From Cololabis saira (Eukaryota > Chordata > Actinopteri > Beloniformes > Belonidae), in contig NC_084596.1 in assembly GCF_033807715.1 (NCBI RefSeq), positions 38,542,958-38,606,957 on the forward strand: DNA of 64,000 bases. The letters run 5' to 3'. Below are positions 31,701 to 49,781 of the stretch, one piece after another. Position 1 is the first letter of the stretch. Each line of letters begins with the position of its first letter. The notes beneath the pieces are model-generated. The model was not told the DNA's origin. It saw nothing but the letters and a program-made list of their open reading frames with translations, and did no database searches. The translations under genes were made by a program, and so were the position numbers.

Positions 31701-34700
31701 TGCCGCGTTTCCTTTTGACTTCCAGTATATAAGTCAAATATAGCAATGCAGCAAATAAAGTATATTTTATCCAAGTTGGAGCCGAAAAATGTTGAGCATC
31801 AGTCCTTTTCACAGACACTGCAGCTGATTATTGGTCAGCTCAACTTGAAATTGACAAAGAAGAAATAGTGGGGGGAATTTCTAAGGGTAAAAGTGTGGCT
31901 GAGGGACCAGTATGTCTGTGCTGCCTATGCTGCCTAGTGGCTTGGATCACTTTCATAGATCAAGAGGGGGGGAATTGCTATTATATCCTACAGGATCATG
32001 TTTGAGTGGCTGTCAACCAGTAAATCCCCCGCAAAATGATTTCAAAAAAGAAAAATCTGCCTTCTGAAGTGACACAGCTAAAGCACAGACACCAACCCCA
32101 CTGACATTTAGTGGAATGTCTCTTCACACCAGAAATCCTACAAAGGTTTCCGAGCTTGAACAGTTCTGAAAAGGAGAAATGGTCTGATTAAGACACAAAG
32201 TAAAAATAAGTCTTTTAATAATCTCCATTAACCCTTGTTATTGGAGATTATAACATTTGAAAATTTCAAGTATTTATTGACTGCCTTAAAGGGTTAATTC
32301 TAACTGCTCTGGTACAGCCCGTTGTTAACTCCAAGGCTTCTCTTACCTTTCTCATCAGCACTGTAACAGTTTAGTGGCTCAATAAAGACACAGGAAATAA
32401 TGTGTTTTCACCTTCAGCACATTGTGTTTGTCTTGTTTTTGTATGACAAAATAATGAAAAATAAAACATTCAATGCCAAGGTGTCAACATACTTTTTCTT
32501 GTGATTATATCATTTTAAAACAGTTCAAGTACCAGATTATGTTTTTTTTTATTCATCCTGTCCTGATACATAAAGCCTCCCAATTAAAATGAATCCAATC
32601 CAAAGTCATGTCAAATGTTAATAGCTGAAATATGTGATAATATCTGCAGCTTCTGGATGTGAGTTTAATCCCCCCCACGCTTGGGCTCCCAGGCATTCAG
32701 CACACCATTTTTGTCCCCACTGAGTTTTCAGTGAGTGTCATGCTAAAAAGGCGGCTGTCTCCCATGAGTTTGATGCTGAGCTTCCAATCATACTGATTTC
32801 ACGCTGATGGCATAATACATTTTAGTGCTGAATATTTGTCCTGGATTACATCAGTAAGACGTAATGCCTGATGTATTATTACTTGGAAATCTACAGAGAG
32901 CGGAAGACTAGTTTCCCTGCAGTCCTCACAGGGGGATTACTTGAGAGGAGTTACGTCTCCATGAGAGGAGTCTCTTCTCTCTGTTTTGACTCTTGAACCT
33001 CTCAGAGGCTTGCGGCCATTCCCACTCAGGGGATTCAGCATCCCAGGCTTTCCTCTGTTTGGTCAAGTTGCAGCTAAGATTCTGAAACTTGCAATTCTTT
33101 TTGACTACTTTTTCCTAACTTTTGTCTTGGAATTCATTATCTCCAAAAGGTCCATGAATTATTTGTAGCAATCTGAGAATTCTCTCAGTACCACTTTCCT
33201 TTATTTTAATATTAGGGATGTTTCTTTGTTTAAATTTGGGATCTTTTCTCAACATGTGTTATTAAAGTAAACTTTCTCCTACCTGCTTTGAACAGTTGTC
33301 CAGTCAAATTTCACTTTAAAGCATCCAAGTAGAGTGGAAAGTAATAAAAGGTGAAAAGCCTTTTCTTTCTTAGCTTTCTGTTTGCACTTTCTGTCACAAT
33401 CCACTTCTAATGGGCAAAAGTAGAATTTGTTCCCAAAGTTAAAACAGCTTCAACTGCTAAACTGGAGAATTTTATTTTGTTTCCTCATGGGAACAGCTAT
33501 AATCATGTCTAGAGAACTATAGCTTAACTTGAACCTGAAATGAAAATGAAAAATAAGCCATCTGCAAATTGTGCCTTTCCATGACTCTTTATCATACAGT
33601 ATATTAATCTAAACAGTATGTGTATGGTACATGTTGTCAATGTTTCTTTACATCTAATTAGCACATTAATGATATCATGTTTTTATTCACGATATTTTTT
33701 AGACAAAATGTAGAAGATACCCCTTAAGACACTATTTGATAATGATTTCTAAACAAAAATAAGATACTCTATTAAACCACTTTAGGTTTAATAGACTGAA
33801 TTGTCCATGGTGAGTTTTATTTAACTTGTTTTCTGTTTCTCTTTGTCTCTTTGGCAAAACTTGACTGACTTTGAAAGAGGTGATGCTGAGCTTAAGTTTA
33901 GTGCCGATGAATCATTCAGAGCTGACTTTCTGAAGGAGACCAGCCTCCTTCCATAATCATTCATGAGGCAGGCCAGATAACAGTCATTTAATCTGCAGTA
34001 AATAACAGGAGTATAATTGAAATTTCGTCAACTTTCTTATTTCTAATCAGTCAAAAGTAGGTTTGTTTATGACAATACAATGTACCACAGAACATGTGCA
34101 TTTACACTTACTATTTTAAATGCATGAGTGCATTCACACTGACATTTGTGTCATCACGCTGCTGCAAATACCTGGACGCTTCACTCAGGATGATGGGTTC
34201 TGAATGGGGAAAGCTGGACACTTCATGAGTGGTGTATGGTCAGCATAGCGTAAGTGATGGGACACATTTGTTTAGTTTTTGGTCAAAAAGAGACAAGAAA
34301 AATAACATACTTTTTTTTCTAAACATAAAAAATAAAATAAAACTCAAACCTTGGTGTCCCTTAAGGGGAACGTTGTTTTCGTCTTTTCAGGTAAAAGCAA
34401 ATAACCATTTTAAATCGTAACTCATTTTCACACTACTCATGTAAGTACAATGTCCCCCGCAGTCTCTTGTTTTTTTTTTCATTGATTTCCTGCTTCAAAG
34501 AATTCAAACTGTCATAAATGCTGGAGCAAATGCAACAAAGTGCCACATGGGATGCTATAATTTTGATAACTTTGTTTTTGTACTTCTTTTGTAATAATCA
34601 AGCGGTTCTACATCTTTCTCAGCTTGACTTGAAAAAGTTTACAATAAATACAGAATTTTATAACATTTTTTGGGACGTATACATTTAAAAATATTAGGCT

Positions 34701-35898
34701 TGCTTCAGAACTGCCCCCCCCCCCCTCACAACATTAAACAGTTGAATGACCGCACCATGGCTGTGTTGTATGACAAAGTGAAAAAGCTGTGGACAGTGGA
34801 CGGGTCGGGAGCTTTCATGCAGCTTTATATCTTGGTTTTCTCTCTCTCATTTCGAGATCCACAGAGAAGCACGACCCGAAATGGTGATCTCCAGTGACCT
34901 TGATCTTCCCATCTTTCCCCGCTCAACCGATATTCACATTCAGCTGCCTTCACCAGCCCAACAGTGATTTCACACTACATCAAAATGACATCTAGACACC
35001 TCATTCTGCCGCTGTGGAATAAAGAGGCGGTCAAATAGATACGAGGTGAGCAGATGACGGAGACCGAGGAGGGGGAGAGATGTGTGAATAAAGAGAGGGA
35101 GAGTACTGAATGCTTAATGTACTTTCCTTCAGCTGTGCATGTGTGTCGACACTGTGAGAATATCACAACCCGGCTGCAAAAACTGCCATGAACACCCCCT
35201 TCTGTAAACCAGTCCTGACCTTGCCCCTAAACCTCGCTGTAAAGCTGAAGAAACTGGTGCTGTCTTTTAGGGAGGGCATAAGAACAGACCCAAACACCAG
35301 TTCAAACTCAGGTGGTAGGCTGCTGGAAAGTGGAATGGAGTGGAATGAAACTTTTAATAACAATAGTCAAAGCTTTGATCCAGACCACAGAGGAGAGGGA
35401 TATACTACAGAGCAAGTTTAACAAAACCAGACTTCCTTTTCGAGAGCCAGTTAAGAGAACCACAGTGAGACCACAATATGACATTATCAGGATTACAAAG
35501 ACCGAGTTAGTTAATCTCAGTTTTCTGCTTCAGCTTTCTTATAGACCCAAGGACAAAGGGGCATTGCACGAGGAGTTTCAACTGCCTTCTTGAAAAGTGC
35601 AGGTCTTTCTGATATTGTTTTATTTGAATTTTGTTCACTAAATATTCTGAAATATAAATTTGTTTATAATCTGTATTTCTGAATGTCTTTAATGGATACA
35701 AACTTTTCGGAACAGACTTGCCATAGACCCAACTTACTTCAGAGACAGCGAGTAAATTATTACTTCCATCAGCTGAACTAACATGTCTGCTCCTTTCAGC
35801 CATTTGCTACATAGTCAACCTGAGTGAAGTTGTTCTGTTCTTGTAATACTGTCTGTGTGGAGATATTTTTCATACATCCCTCAAAAAGTTTCAACATG
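31701..35898. other. Long stretch without secure genes
   Basis: No known domain is seen over 4 kb. A C run is at about 34714-34725. At 34836-34970 a pyrimidine-rich tract and AG precede a short open stretch (MVISSDLDLPIFPRSTDIHI), followed by a stop. It is exon-like but unrecognised, so no gene is called. Confidence 0.4.
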
Positions 35899-36060
35899 CA
35901 GTTAAAACCAGAGGTTTACATAGACTGACCAAAAACATTTTTTGTCTCACTGTCTGAATTTAAATCAGACTAAACTTCTCCTGTTTCAGGTCAGTCAGGA
36001 TTACCAAAATTATTTCATTTTACTACAGGCCGGAATAATGAGAGAGAGAATTTCTTAGAT
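35899..36060 (+). mobile_element. One end of a Tc1-like transposon
   Basis: The segment starts CAGTTAAAACCAGAGGTTTA and continues CATAGACTGACC, ATTTAAATCAGACTAAACTT and GATTACCAAAATTATTTC. This is the long terminal repeat of a fish Tc1 family related to Sleeping Beauty-type ends. The opposite end and transposase are absent. An AT-rich insertion follows (36061-36120). Confidence 0.7.
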
Positions 36061-38021
36061 AATTTTATATTATTATTATTATTTTTTTTTAATATTATTA
36101 TAATATATAATTTTATATTGTCCTCCAAGATGAGCTGTTAAGAGTTGGCTCTCAAGAGGGTGGTCTGCCCCTGCCCCTGCGATCTGAATCCGGGTAGGTG
36201 TTAGTCATTGGATGGATGGATAATCTTTGAATAAACCACCATCAGCTTTGATTATGACATTTACCATGACCCAACTGGATAGACTTGTCCAATGTCTTCA
36301 TTTATTTATGTTCAGAGCTGTGTTAATGTTTTTTTGGCTGAGTTTAGTTTTCCTATAATCTTGTATTGATGCTAGGTGCAGCTCACTCAGAAGGCATTAT
36401 GAATGATGAGTGGAGGAGTGGGTGCATCACATCGATTGTCTCAGGTTAGGTTTGACCAAATATATAAGTCATATCTGAGCTCAGTCATTCAAGATTATTT
36501 TTCAGACCACATTCTTTCCTTGGAGATGATAGTTCGCCACCATCCATTTAATAACGCGGTGGGGAGTTTCAGTAGTTTCAGGAATACCCAGCTGTTCTAT
36601 TTGCTTGATGGACACAATTAATTAAAACCATGAACAGAATAACGTCTTTGACATGACAACATAGTACACACTGCAACAGTTTTCCATTGGGATCCTTAAA
36701 AACTATCTGCTTAATTAAATCCATATGGTACCTTACAATATTTCTGCCTGTCACTTTTTTATTTATTTATGTGCTTTTGACTTTCATAGTAATCTGATGT
36801 TTTAGATCGGAGCTAGCAAAAAAAAGATGCTGTGCACAAACTGCATCTTAACAGTATATCCAGACATCCATAATTTATTGTTTTTATAGTCATGTCTTTA
36901 TGATGTGATTCAGTGTTAGATAAAGATATTTTCAAATGGAGTTGTTTTCTGTTTAATTTCAACGTGCACATCTTCTAGACAAGTCCCAACAGACAGGGCA
37001 TCAGAAATACATTCAGATGTATTTTTAATCCTCTCAGCATACTTGTAAATGTGTGTTCACACTCTTGTCTATAAAACTCCCTATAAAGCCTCGATGATTT
37101 AGACTGCCAGGTTTTGTGTGGGTATTTCTGCTTTGCTAGGTGATAATTACAATTGACACTCGGTGCGCTGCTGGATAGATGCAGGAACCGTGGTGGGAGC
37201 CAGGACGGCAAACAAAACACTGTAGTGATAACACCTGGGTTAGCAAGAAGGCTTGTTGCAGACAGAACTGCACAAAACATGTTTTTACAAAGTCCATTAC
37301 AGGCACAAAAGGATTAAGCGTAATACGTGACCTTTTGTTAGATCAGTGAAATCACTGCAGCATTGTGCAGACTGGACAAAGTTTGCATCATCATATCTGC
37401 AGCTCGTTTAATGATCAATAAAGATTAGTTTATGAAATCTCACAACATTTGATTTGATTTATTTTATTTTGTACATGTAAAAAACCACAATTCAAGAGAA
37501 GATACGAAAACAAAACAACAAAACAAAGAATTTTGTACTTTAACACTTGATATCTTAATTTACATGTGCAAAAAGGAGTAGGAAGAAGTGTAAACTTATT
37601 TAATCCTACCCCCACTCACTAATCATTTGATTATGAAGCTGTAAAGTGCAAAACCGTTTTTTCCTAATGTGTGTTTTTTTCTATTGTTGCATTATATTGA
37701 TGCATTCAAGCACACCTGAAGCAAAATGTACAGTAATGTCAAAAGAAACGTGAGAGAAACTTGAAATTAAATTGAATACAATTCAGCTCAATTGATGTGA
37801 ATTGGCTTCATCTCACTCAGTGTCATGGAGGTCGACCAATACATAATGGAGAGGTCGCTGGTCCATCAATTCAACTCAATTATACCTCACTAAACCCTGA
37901 AGTTTTGTGGATATTAACTTTTCCACACAGGTTGAATGAAACATTTGCTTTTTTTGATGCTGAAAAAAATAAGGAAACGTCATTTTAAACTGTCTTGAGT
38001 GGATAGCCTTGAGTATTACAT
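36061..38021. other. No gene; LINE-like tail at about 37437-37640
   Basis: At 37540-37615 the words TTACATGTGCAAAAAGGAGT and TTATTTAATCCTACCCCCAC match a widespread fish LINE 3' region as I remember it. Orientation and clade are unsure. A decayed GGATGGATGGATA tail is near 36210. The remainder is AT-rich and unrecognised. Confidence 0.4.
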
Positions 38022-38215
38022 TATATTATCACATTACGTTTAGAAGATGCTTTTATCCTAAGCAACTTACAACAAAGGAATAGAATCAAGCCACAGTAAC
38101 ATAGTAGAGCACAAAGCACAGTTAAGTCAGGATGTGCAGCATAGATGATGCTCAAGTGCAGTTCAGGAGGATGAAGAGCAGTTCATGACGGAACTGTGCA
38201 CGTATGAATACATCC
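38022..38215. repeat. Common teleost interspersed repeat fragment
   Basis: The opening TTACGTTTAGAAGATGCTTT followed by TATCCTAAGCAACTTACAA matches a very common fish repeat (consensus like 'tttagcagacgcttttatccaaagcgacttacaa'). The parent class is not clear to me. Confidence 0.5.
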
Positions 38216-38772
38216 AGATAGTATTTGAGGATGCACCGAGATCCGATAACTCAGGCGACTTTCAGAGTGTTCTTGCCTACAGGTAATGACATGTTTTAGC
38301 AGTCAGAACCCAACGCGCCCTGAGCACCACTAACGGGCCGCCCAGAAGGATGAATTCATTTTCAGCACAACACAGAGTTTTTCCTGCATAGACAAATACA
38401 AGGCTGCTGCGTCTGACTAATTTTTAAAAAAGCTGTCTGAGGGCAAAACAATTTTTTTCATGCACTTAAAATGGTATTTTCATCCAAGTAATACTTGCTA
38501 TATGTGGCGTTTGAAAGTTTTATTGTTTTATTGTTACGTTCAGCTGAGTTAGCGGCGTTGCTGCGCGCTCCTGTTATTTATATAGGCTACTCCTTGATAT
38601 GAGAAACTTTAAATGTCGTATCAGCTTCGTTGTGTTGAAATTATTTTGTAACAATCCTCCTCGGGGTATTTCCTTTACACAAAGCTTGCAAACTGCAAAG
38701 TTGTTGTCCTTTTCGGACATTGTTAAACTCCCATACCGTCAACGCCATTATCAGTGTTGATGTTTTGTATAG

Positions 38773-39561
38773 CCTTTAACTGCATGCAGCCTCATATTCT
38801 TGCTCAGAGGCTGTCAAAAATACCCAGCATTGATTTGGGAACCATGTGTTGCTTAGTCCACTTTTTGACAATGAGGCCGCAGAGAACTCGTGTCAATGAA
38901 ACCCTGTCTGATTCCCTGCTGTGTTCCACAGGCTCGCCCCAGGGGTGTGTCCTGTCTCCTCTACTGTTCATGCTTTACACCAATGATTGTAAGAGCATGT
39001 TCGAGTCAAGGGTCATAATAAAATTTGCTGATGACTCCGTGATTGTCAGCCTCTTTGCAGGACCAGGAGGTGGGCCATGGACCTGTCCTTGATTATAACT
39101 CCTACCTGCAACTCAATGTGTCAAAAACAAAGGACATGATTCTTGATTTTCGGAAGAATCCGCCTGTCACAACTCAAACCTTTCTTAAAGGCATAGCAGT
39201 GGAAGTCGTCAGCCAGTACAAGTATTTAGGCACCATCGTGGACAACAAACTGTCTTTTGGATTCAACTCAGACGCTATCTGTAGGAAGGCAAATCAGAGA
39301 TTGTTTTATCTGAGAAAACGGAGGTGTTTTAACGTTGATAAGAAGCTTCTTAAAATGTTTTATTCATCTTTTATTGAGTCTATTTTAACTTTTGCTTTGA
39401 TCTGCTGGTTTGGTAACCTCAGCATTTTAAATAAAAACAAGCTGAGGAATGTGGTCAAACTCTGCCAGAAAACAATTGGCATTAGCCTGAATGATCTGGA
39501 TCACATTTATCAAGCCAGAGCCACTCGGAGGGCAAAGGTCATTTTGGCGAACCCTCACCAT
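38773..39561 (+). pseudogene. LINE reverse transcriptase fragment
   Basis: The frame shows the fingers/palm motif STGSPQGCVLSPLLF, then FADDS with the catalytic aspartates, both well kept. About 20 residues later a deletion shifts frame near 39050-39060. The second frame (from about 39043) continues with LQLNVSKTKDMILDFRK, QYKYLGTIVDNKLSF and the C-terminal part to ATRRAKVILANPHH. This order is typical of L2/jockey-like ORF2 and lacks the N-terminal endonuclease. It cannot be functional: it is truncated, frameshifted and interrupted by a hAT. Confidence 0.88.
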
Positions 39562-40317
39562 TAGTGCTGGGCGGTATGACCAAAAATGTATATCACGGTA
39601 TTTTTCAAAATTATATCGGTTTCACGGTACATCACGGTATTTTTTTCTTTCATGCACAACTGGGTGTTAACCCCATTTTCTAATGATTTGGAAAGGAATT
39701 GCTGCAGTAAATTGGCTAAGAATGGCCTATTTTACTGTCATGAGGAGGATGCATAAATCAAATAAATTTGATTTAGGCATGCTTTTCAAAGAAAAAAATC
39801 TTTTACAAAATTACAAAGTAGAAAATATTTATTGAACATAAAAAACTGAACATTTTTTAATTTCCCACCATTATGTTGTTTTGGTTCCACCTCCTGGTGA
39901 ATGTTAGGTAAAATTCTTATGTGGTTACTTTTTGGTTGGCCAACGATTTATGTTTGTGGTGCGCAACCGGTACGGGAGCGGCCAGTCTATTTCCTTATTT
40001 TACAACGCCGTTATTAATTGTTCGTTTTTTTTCCCACTTATTCCACCGAACACCGAAAGTGTTTTTTTTTGCCATTTTTGGCCGAACAATTTCGGTTACT
40101 GAACAATCGGTGCATCACTACTGCTAAACAGTCCCCTCACAAACAGTGTCCAGCGGCGCTACGTTCCGCGGCGCGGCGGAACGTAACGCCGCGCGGCGTT
40201 CCCAACGTTGTGTACGCTACTGTACATACTCATCGGTATTATGGTATATGAAAAATTCATATCATAAGAAAAATAAACACCGGTATTCGGTATGAACCGG
40301 TATACCGCCCAGCACTA
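39562..40317. mobile_element. hAT MITE inserted in the LINE, perfect 8-bp TSD CTCACCAT
   Basis: Perfect inverted ends TAGTGCTGGGCGGTAT and ATACCGCCCAGCACTA are flanked by CTCACCAT (39554-39561 and 40318-40325). The duplicated bases belong to the LINE coding frame, so insertion followed the LINE. A further hAT end (about 39990-40119, minus-strand TAGTGATGCACCGATTG...) and a GC-rich double hairpin (40161-40194) lie inside. No transposase remains. Confidence 0.95.
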
Positions 40318-40973
40318 CTCACCATCCTCTTCATGCTGAGTTTCAGCTTCTCCCGTCCAAGAGAAGGTACACCAAAACAAACAGGTACCTCAGGTCATTT
40401 ATCCCATCTGTGGTTAAGTTTTTAAACAGCCTATAGGGGGAACAATGTGATGTGATGACTGTTTTTATTATATTTATTTATTTATTTATTGTATTGTGTG
40501 TTTGAAGTGGGATATGTATGTTGTCCTGTGGTTGCAAACCAAATTGCCCTTCGGGGACATTAAAGCTTTTTCATATCATATTCATATAGACTGCCACGCC
40601 CCCTTAGGAGACCTCCGTCCGAGGTGTGGGAACGCAAGCGCGGGTGGCGGTTTGTTGTTGTAAACATCATCGGATCGGCCTGCTTTGATCTGTTATTTTG
40701 AGAAATCCGATCAAAACCGATAGGGGCATTATCAGCCGATACCGAATATCTCAAAGATATTTTCAAGACGAGACATCTTGGGCCAGGAAAAAAACCTGCA
40801 ACAGTGTCTTATTAAAGTGTGAGACAACCTGAGACGGTAAAAGCAACGGTTAACAACATAAGACCACAGCATCATGGACTCATCTTTGTTGTTTTCATTT
40901 CTGACATTTCCCAATCTGTATGATACAATTTCTATTTTTTTGGATGTTGGTTATTGCTACTGTTGGTGTATAC

Positions 40974-42146
40974 TAGGGCTGAAACGATTCCTCGAATAAT
41001 TCGAGTAATTCGATTACAAAAAATGATCGAGGAATTTTCTCTGCCTCGAGGAATCGTTTAATTTCTTTTTTTTTCGTTTAATTTCACCAGCTCAAATCCT
41101 CGTATTACGCCCGGACCACATATAATGCGACACAACGCGCTGACGCTGCGCCATATATCCATGCGCTGCGCACGTTAAAGGGGGAAGAAAGAGGCGGCGG
41201 ATATATATATATATATATATATATAATATGTTTGTTTTGTAACATGCCATGCTCAGGCAGTCTGCAATGGCCCAGACGGAGACACATGTAGTTCAGTGCT
41301 TAACTTTTATTTTTAATCCACCCTATATTCTTCTGGTCCGTTCTCCTATGTTCCCCCTCTAAAGCCAAAATTATTGTTCCGCGTTAAATCGACGCAGAGC
41401 CTACGCCGCTCTCCGGCGAGGGCGGAGAGCGGCGGTCCGGCTGGCGGTGCTGCACTGCCGTGCAGGCTCTCTATGGCGTTGGGTTCGCAGCGACGCGCAC
41501 CATTCTGCGTTGTTGTAACGCGGAACCATAAATCAGCCTTTACCCGATACATAAACCTCTGTTCGCGCTACAGTTTTAACTAAAAGAAAAGGCAGAAAAT
41601 GTCAGAAAAATAAAAACGTAATAAAGCTAACTGGGTAGTTTTCAATTTTAGGTCCGTAGTCATTCATGGATAAATCAAGCAGCACTGGTGCCTGATGTGC
41701 TCCAATACAGCAGGGCTCATCATTTTATTTTGAACACTGCCAAAACTCTAACTTAAAACTTAACTAGAACTTCAAATTTGCTTGACACAAATGAAAGTTC
41801 AATTGAAACGTGGGAAAAACACCTAACCTTTTAGGTTATGTGTGATATCAAGTGTAATGGCATTTTTAGGTTAGAAATAAGAACATTTCTTGGTAAGATC
41901 CTTAGTTATTTGAGTGAAGGCAGTGAATTTGGTCAACTGGTGTAAGTTCAGGGTTTTTAAATGCACAGCCATGAACCTACTGTAATATATAATTTAGTCT
42001 TGATGTCAATTAACATCTAACATCTTATGTATATTTATAATTGCTCTTTAACTAAACAAAAATATGTTTTATCCGATTACTCGATTAATCGATGGAATTT
42101 TCAGTAGAATACTCGATTACTAAAATATTCGATAGCTGCAGCCCTA
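40974..42146. mobile_element. hAT element with perfect 8-bp TSD GTGTATAC
   Basis: The left end TAGGGCTGAAACGATTCC and right end GCTGCAGCCCTA, with many ATTCGA/TCGATTA words next to both, are typical of a common fish hAT family. TSDs GTGTATAC are at 40966-40973 and 42147-42154. The 1173-bp interior has an AT repeat (41201-41226) and a Harbinger MITE (41363-41539), but no transposase. Confidence 0.92.
41363..41539. mobile_element. PIF/Harbinger-type MITE, long variant
   Basis: Arms are TTATTGTTCCGCGTTAAATC and AACGCGGAACCATAAATCAG. Compared with other copies it has about 70 extra bases of GC-rich sequence in the centre, including CTCTCCGGCGAGGGCGGAGA. TAA precedes it and TTA follows it, so the target duplication is no longer exact. 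Confidence 0.7.
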
Positions 42147-42154
42147 GTGTATAC

Positions 42155-47779
<5,625 letters not shown>

Positions 47780-48056
47780 CGGACTGCCCTCCCATCCCAC
47801 TCTATGTTACATTAACGTTAAGATTCCAATCCTGACCTTATGCGTTACATTAACGCACATCCTAAGTCACTTTTGTACAGACTCATATCCGGCACTTTAA
47901 AAACCTCATATTGTACATTTCTGTTTTTACATTTTATCTCTGTATATATTTGCTTTTATATTTGTATTGTATTGCACCAATCACCACAACAAATTCCTTG
48001 TGTGTGTTTAACAAACTTAACAATAAACCCTTTTCTGATTCTGATTCTGATTTCAA
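47780..48056 (+). repeat. LINE 3' UTR and tail (GATTCT repeat)
   Basis: The segment includes CTCTGTATATATTTGC, ACAAATTCCTTGTGTGTG and AACAATAAACCC, ending with three units of TGATTC. This is the standard 3' end of a common fish LINE family. No coding part is attached. Confidence 0.6.
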
Positions 48057-49052
48057 GAAGCATAAATATACCTAGAAGAGTGTCACTCCTGAGTCTCTTC
48101 TATTGCCTTCAAAAGACTTGTTTCCTTACTTATGGGGTACAGGTTTTCTACAGTGCGTATTTGATCATGGAATACTTTACATGCATTGACTCTCACATGC
48201 TTCCATAAGGCCTTCAAGAGGTCTGGGTCTGTGCTCTGGCAACCTGTTAAGTTGTTCTATCATGCCTTGCGATTGAGCATGGTCAAGTTTTCTTTGTCTC
48301 ATCCTGCTCTCTATACTCTGGAGGACACCAGGGGTGCACTGAATCAATAACAGTTCCCATATGTCATCGCGCCCCTCCTGTCTGAGGTTTTTGTGGTTGT
48401 ATTGCATAAATTCCAATGCTCCCCATAGAAATAAATAGGATTTGCGTCGCCACACTAACATCGCCCCATAGGAATGAATGTGGCCATCTTCACTGTGTAA
48501 CCTGTTAAGCTCTTCCTCTATTTCTCAAAAACTGTAATAGCTAGCATAATGAGGCTTCAATATGTTGTAGTCCAAAGCGTCCCAAGACTTAGAATGTTTG
48601 AATGATGTCTCTACGATAAAGTATGGCCGAGCAAGAGACGGATGAATGTGGCAATCTTTTTTTACTTTTTGCCGTCTTAGCGTCAACATGGTAACACTCC
48701 ACATGACGGAGAAAAGTAATAGCCATCGTTGCACGATGGAGTTGCACGTTTTGATGTATGCCACGCCTGGATGGACGTTACTGTTCGGGCCGTATTAACG
48801 GACAAAATAATCATAAGTGGAAGAAAGGGGAAAAGGGAAAACGATCCTGGATACTAAAATATTGCCTTCACCAACTGTTTTTTTCCTTGTTTTTTCCATT
48901 TTTTTCCTTCCATATCAGAGCGGCATCATGCCATACAGGGGGTGTTTTGTGACTTTAGCTTGCACGCAAAATGCCTTGTAAAATATGTTTTTTTTTCAGG
49001 GCTGTGTTTTGGAATACCCCCCCCCTGCTTTGCAGGGAGTGGTTGTTTTTTG
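48057..49052. other. No gene; possible old repeat at 48400-48700
   Basis: The phrases CCCATAGAAATAAATAGG and CCCATAGGAATGAATGTGG occur about 45 bp apart and resemble a dispersed fish repeat. The minus frame 48177-48461 is open for 94 residues but not recognised. A T-rich and C-rich patch is near 48990-49025. Confidence 0.4.
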
Positions 49053-49734
49053 TACAGTATTTTCGCAACCATTAGCACATATAAAATTTTTTTTTTCAAA
49101 ATGTGCCGCGCGCCCAATGACGCAGTGCGCCGAATGTGTGTTGTCGGGCGCTCTCACCGCGGCTCCCTCGTGGGAGCGCTTTGAGAAACACCTGCCCGAC
49201 CGCAGCCGACGCCCGGCGGTGGCTCCGTCGTTTACCGTTGATGGATTGTAGATGCGTGGGCTTACGTGTCTGCTGGGCTGGACTGTTGTTTGAGCTTTCG
49301 CAAAAGCCGGCATCATTTCCGAGGGGCCGCACGGCACGGAAAGTGACTCTGACAGCGAAGAAAGTGGAACAGTTGTCAGGACTCAGCCCGTCGGGCTTCA
49401 TTCGCAGCCCGATGGCGCTGATCGGGCCAGAGTGGCCAGAGAGCAGCGCGCCCGGCTCGTGCCGACGCGCTGAGCAGTTCTCCTGGTCTCAGCCCGATCG
49501 CGCTGAGCAGTTCTCCTGGTCTTGATGGGTTTGATTAATGACGCTTGTTTTCATTTTTGATTATTCATTGGTGATTTAAAAAATGTTAGTACTTTGTAAT
49601 AAATACTTAAATAAAGCACAATCAAACTCAGTTTTGCTCCCGCTCTATTTTTAAATACGCACACTTGTACACTTGTGTGTATGTTGTTGTAAGGCGGTGC
49701 GCCATTTCTGTGTGTAGATGGCGCCTTTTCGTAC

Positions 49735-49781
<47 letters not shown>

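Larger units (their letters stand above)
38773..40584 (+). mobile_element. 5'-truncated L2/jockey-like LINE, interrupted by a hAT MITE
   Basis: The LINE begins inside its reverse-transcriptase frame (AFNCMQPH...), the usual result of 5' truncation. It ends with a simple 3' end containing AATTGCCCTTCGGGGACATT and AAAGCTTTTTC. A 5-bp repeat TATAG (38768-38772 and 40585-40589) may be its target duplication. Without it, the host hAT is continuous. The 756-bp hAT MITE at 39562-40317 sits inside the LINE; the coding frame resumes directly after it (PLHAEFQ). Confidence 0.82.
38229..40746. mobile_element. Second copy of the 19-kb hAT, split by a LINE
   Basis: The left end GAGGATGCACCGAGATCCG and the flanks of the LINE match the element at 19026-19756. 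Left of the LINE are TGCTGCGCGCTC, AACTGCAAAGTTGTTG and CAGTGTTGATGTTTTG; right of it are CCACGCCCCCTTAGGAG and AACCGATAGGGGCATTATC. The first 300 bp after the left end differ from the 19-kb copy, so it is a related subfamily. The right terminal repeat is missing. The minus strand retains a decayed BED-finger region at about 38590-38760. Confidence 0.75.

Noticed and set aside
38754..39564. Possible functional reverse transcriptase gene
   Set aside because: Catalytic FADD is present, but the N-terminus is missing, the frame shifts near 39050 and a hAT interrupts the C-terminus; it is a dead LINE copy.
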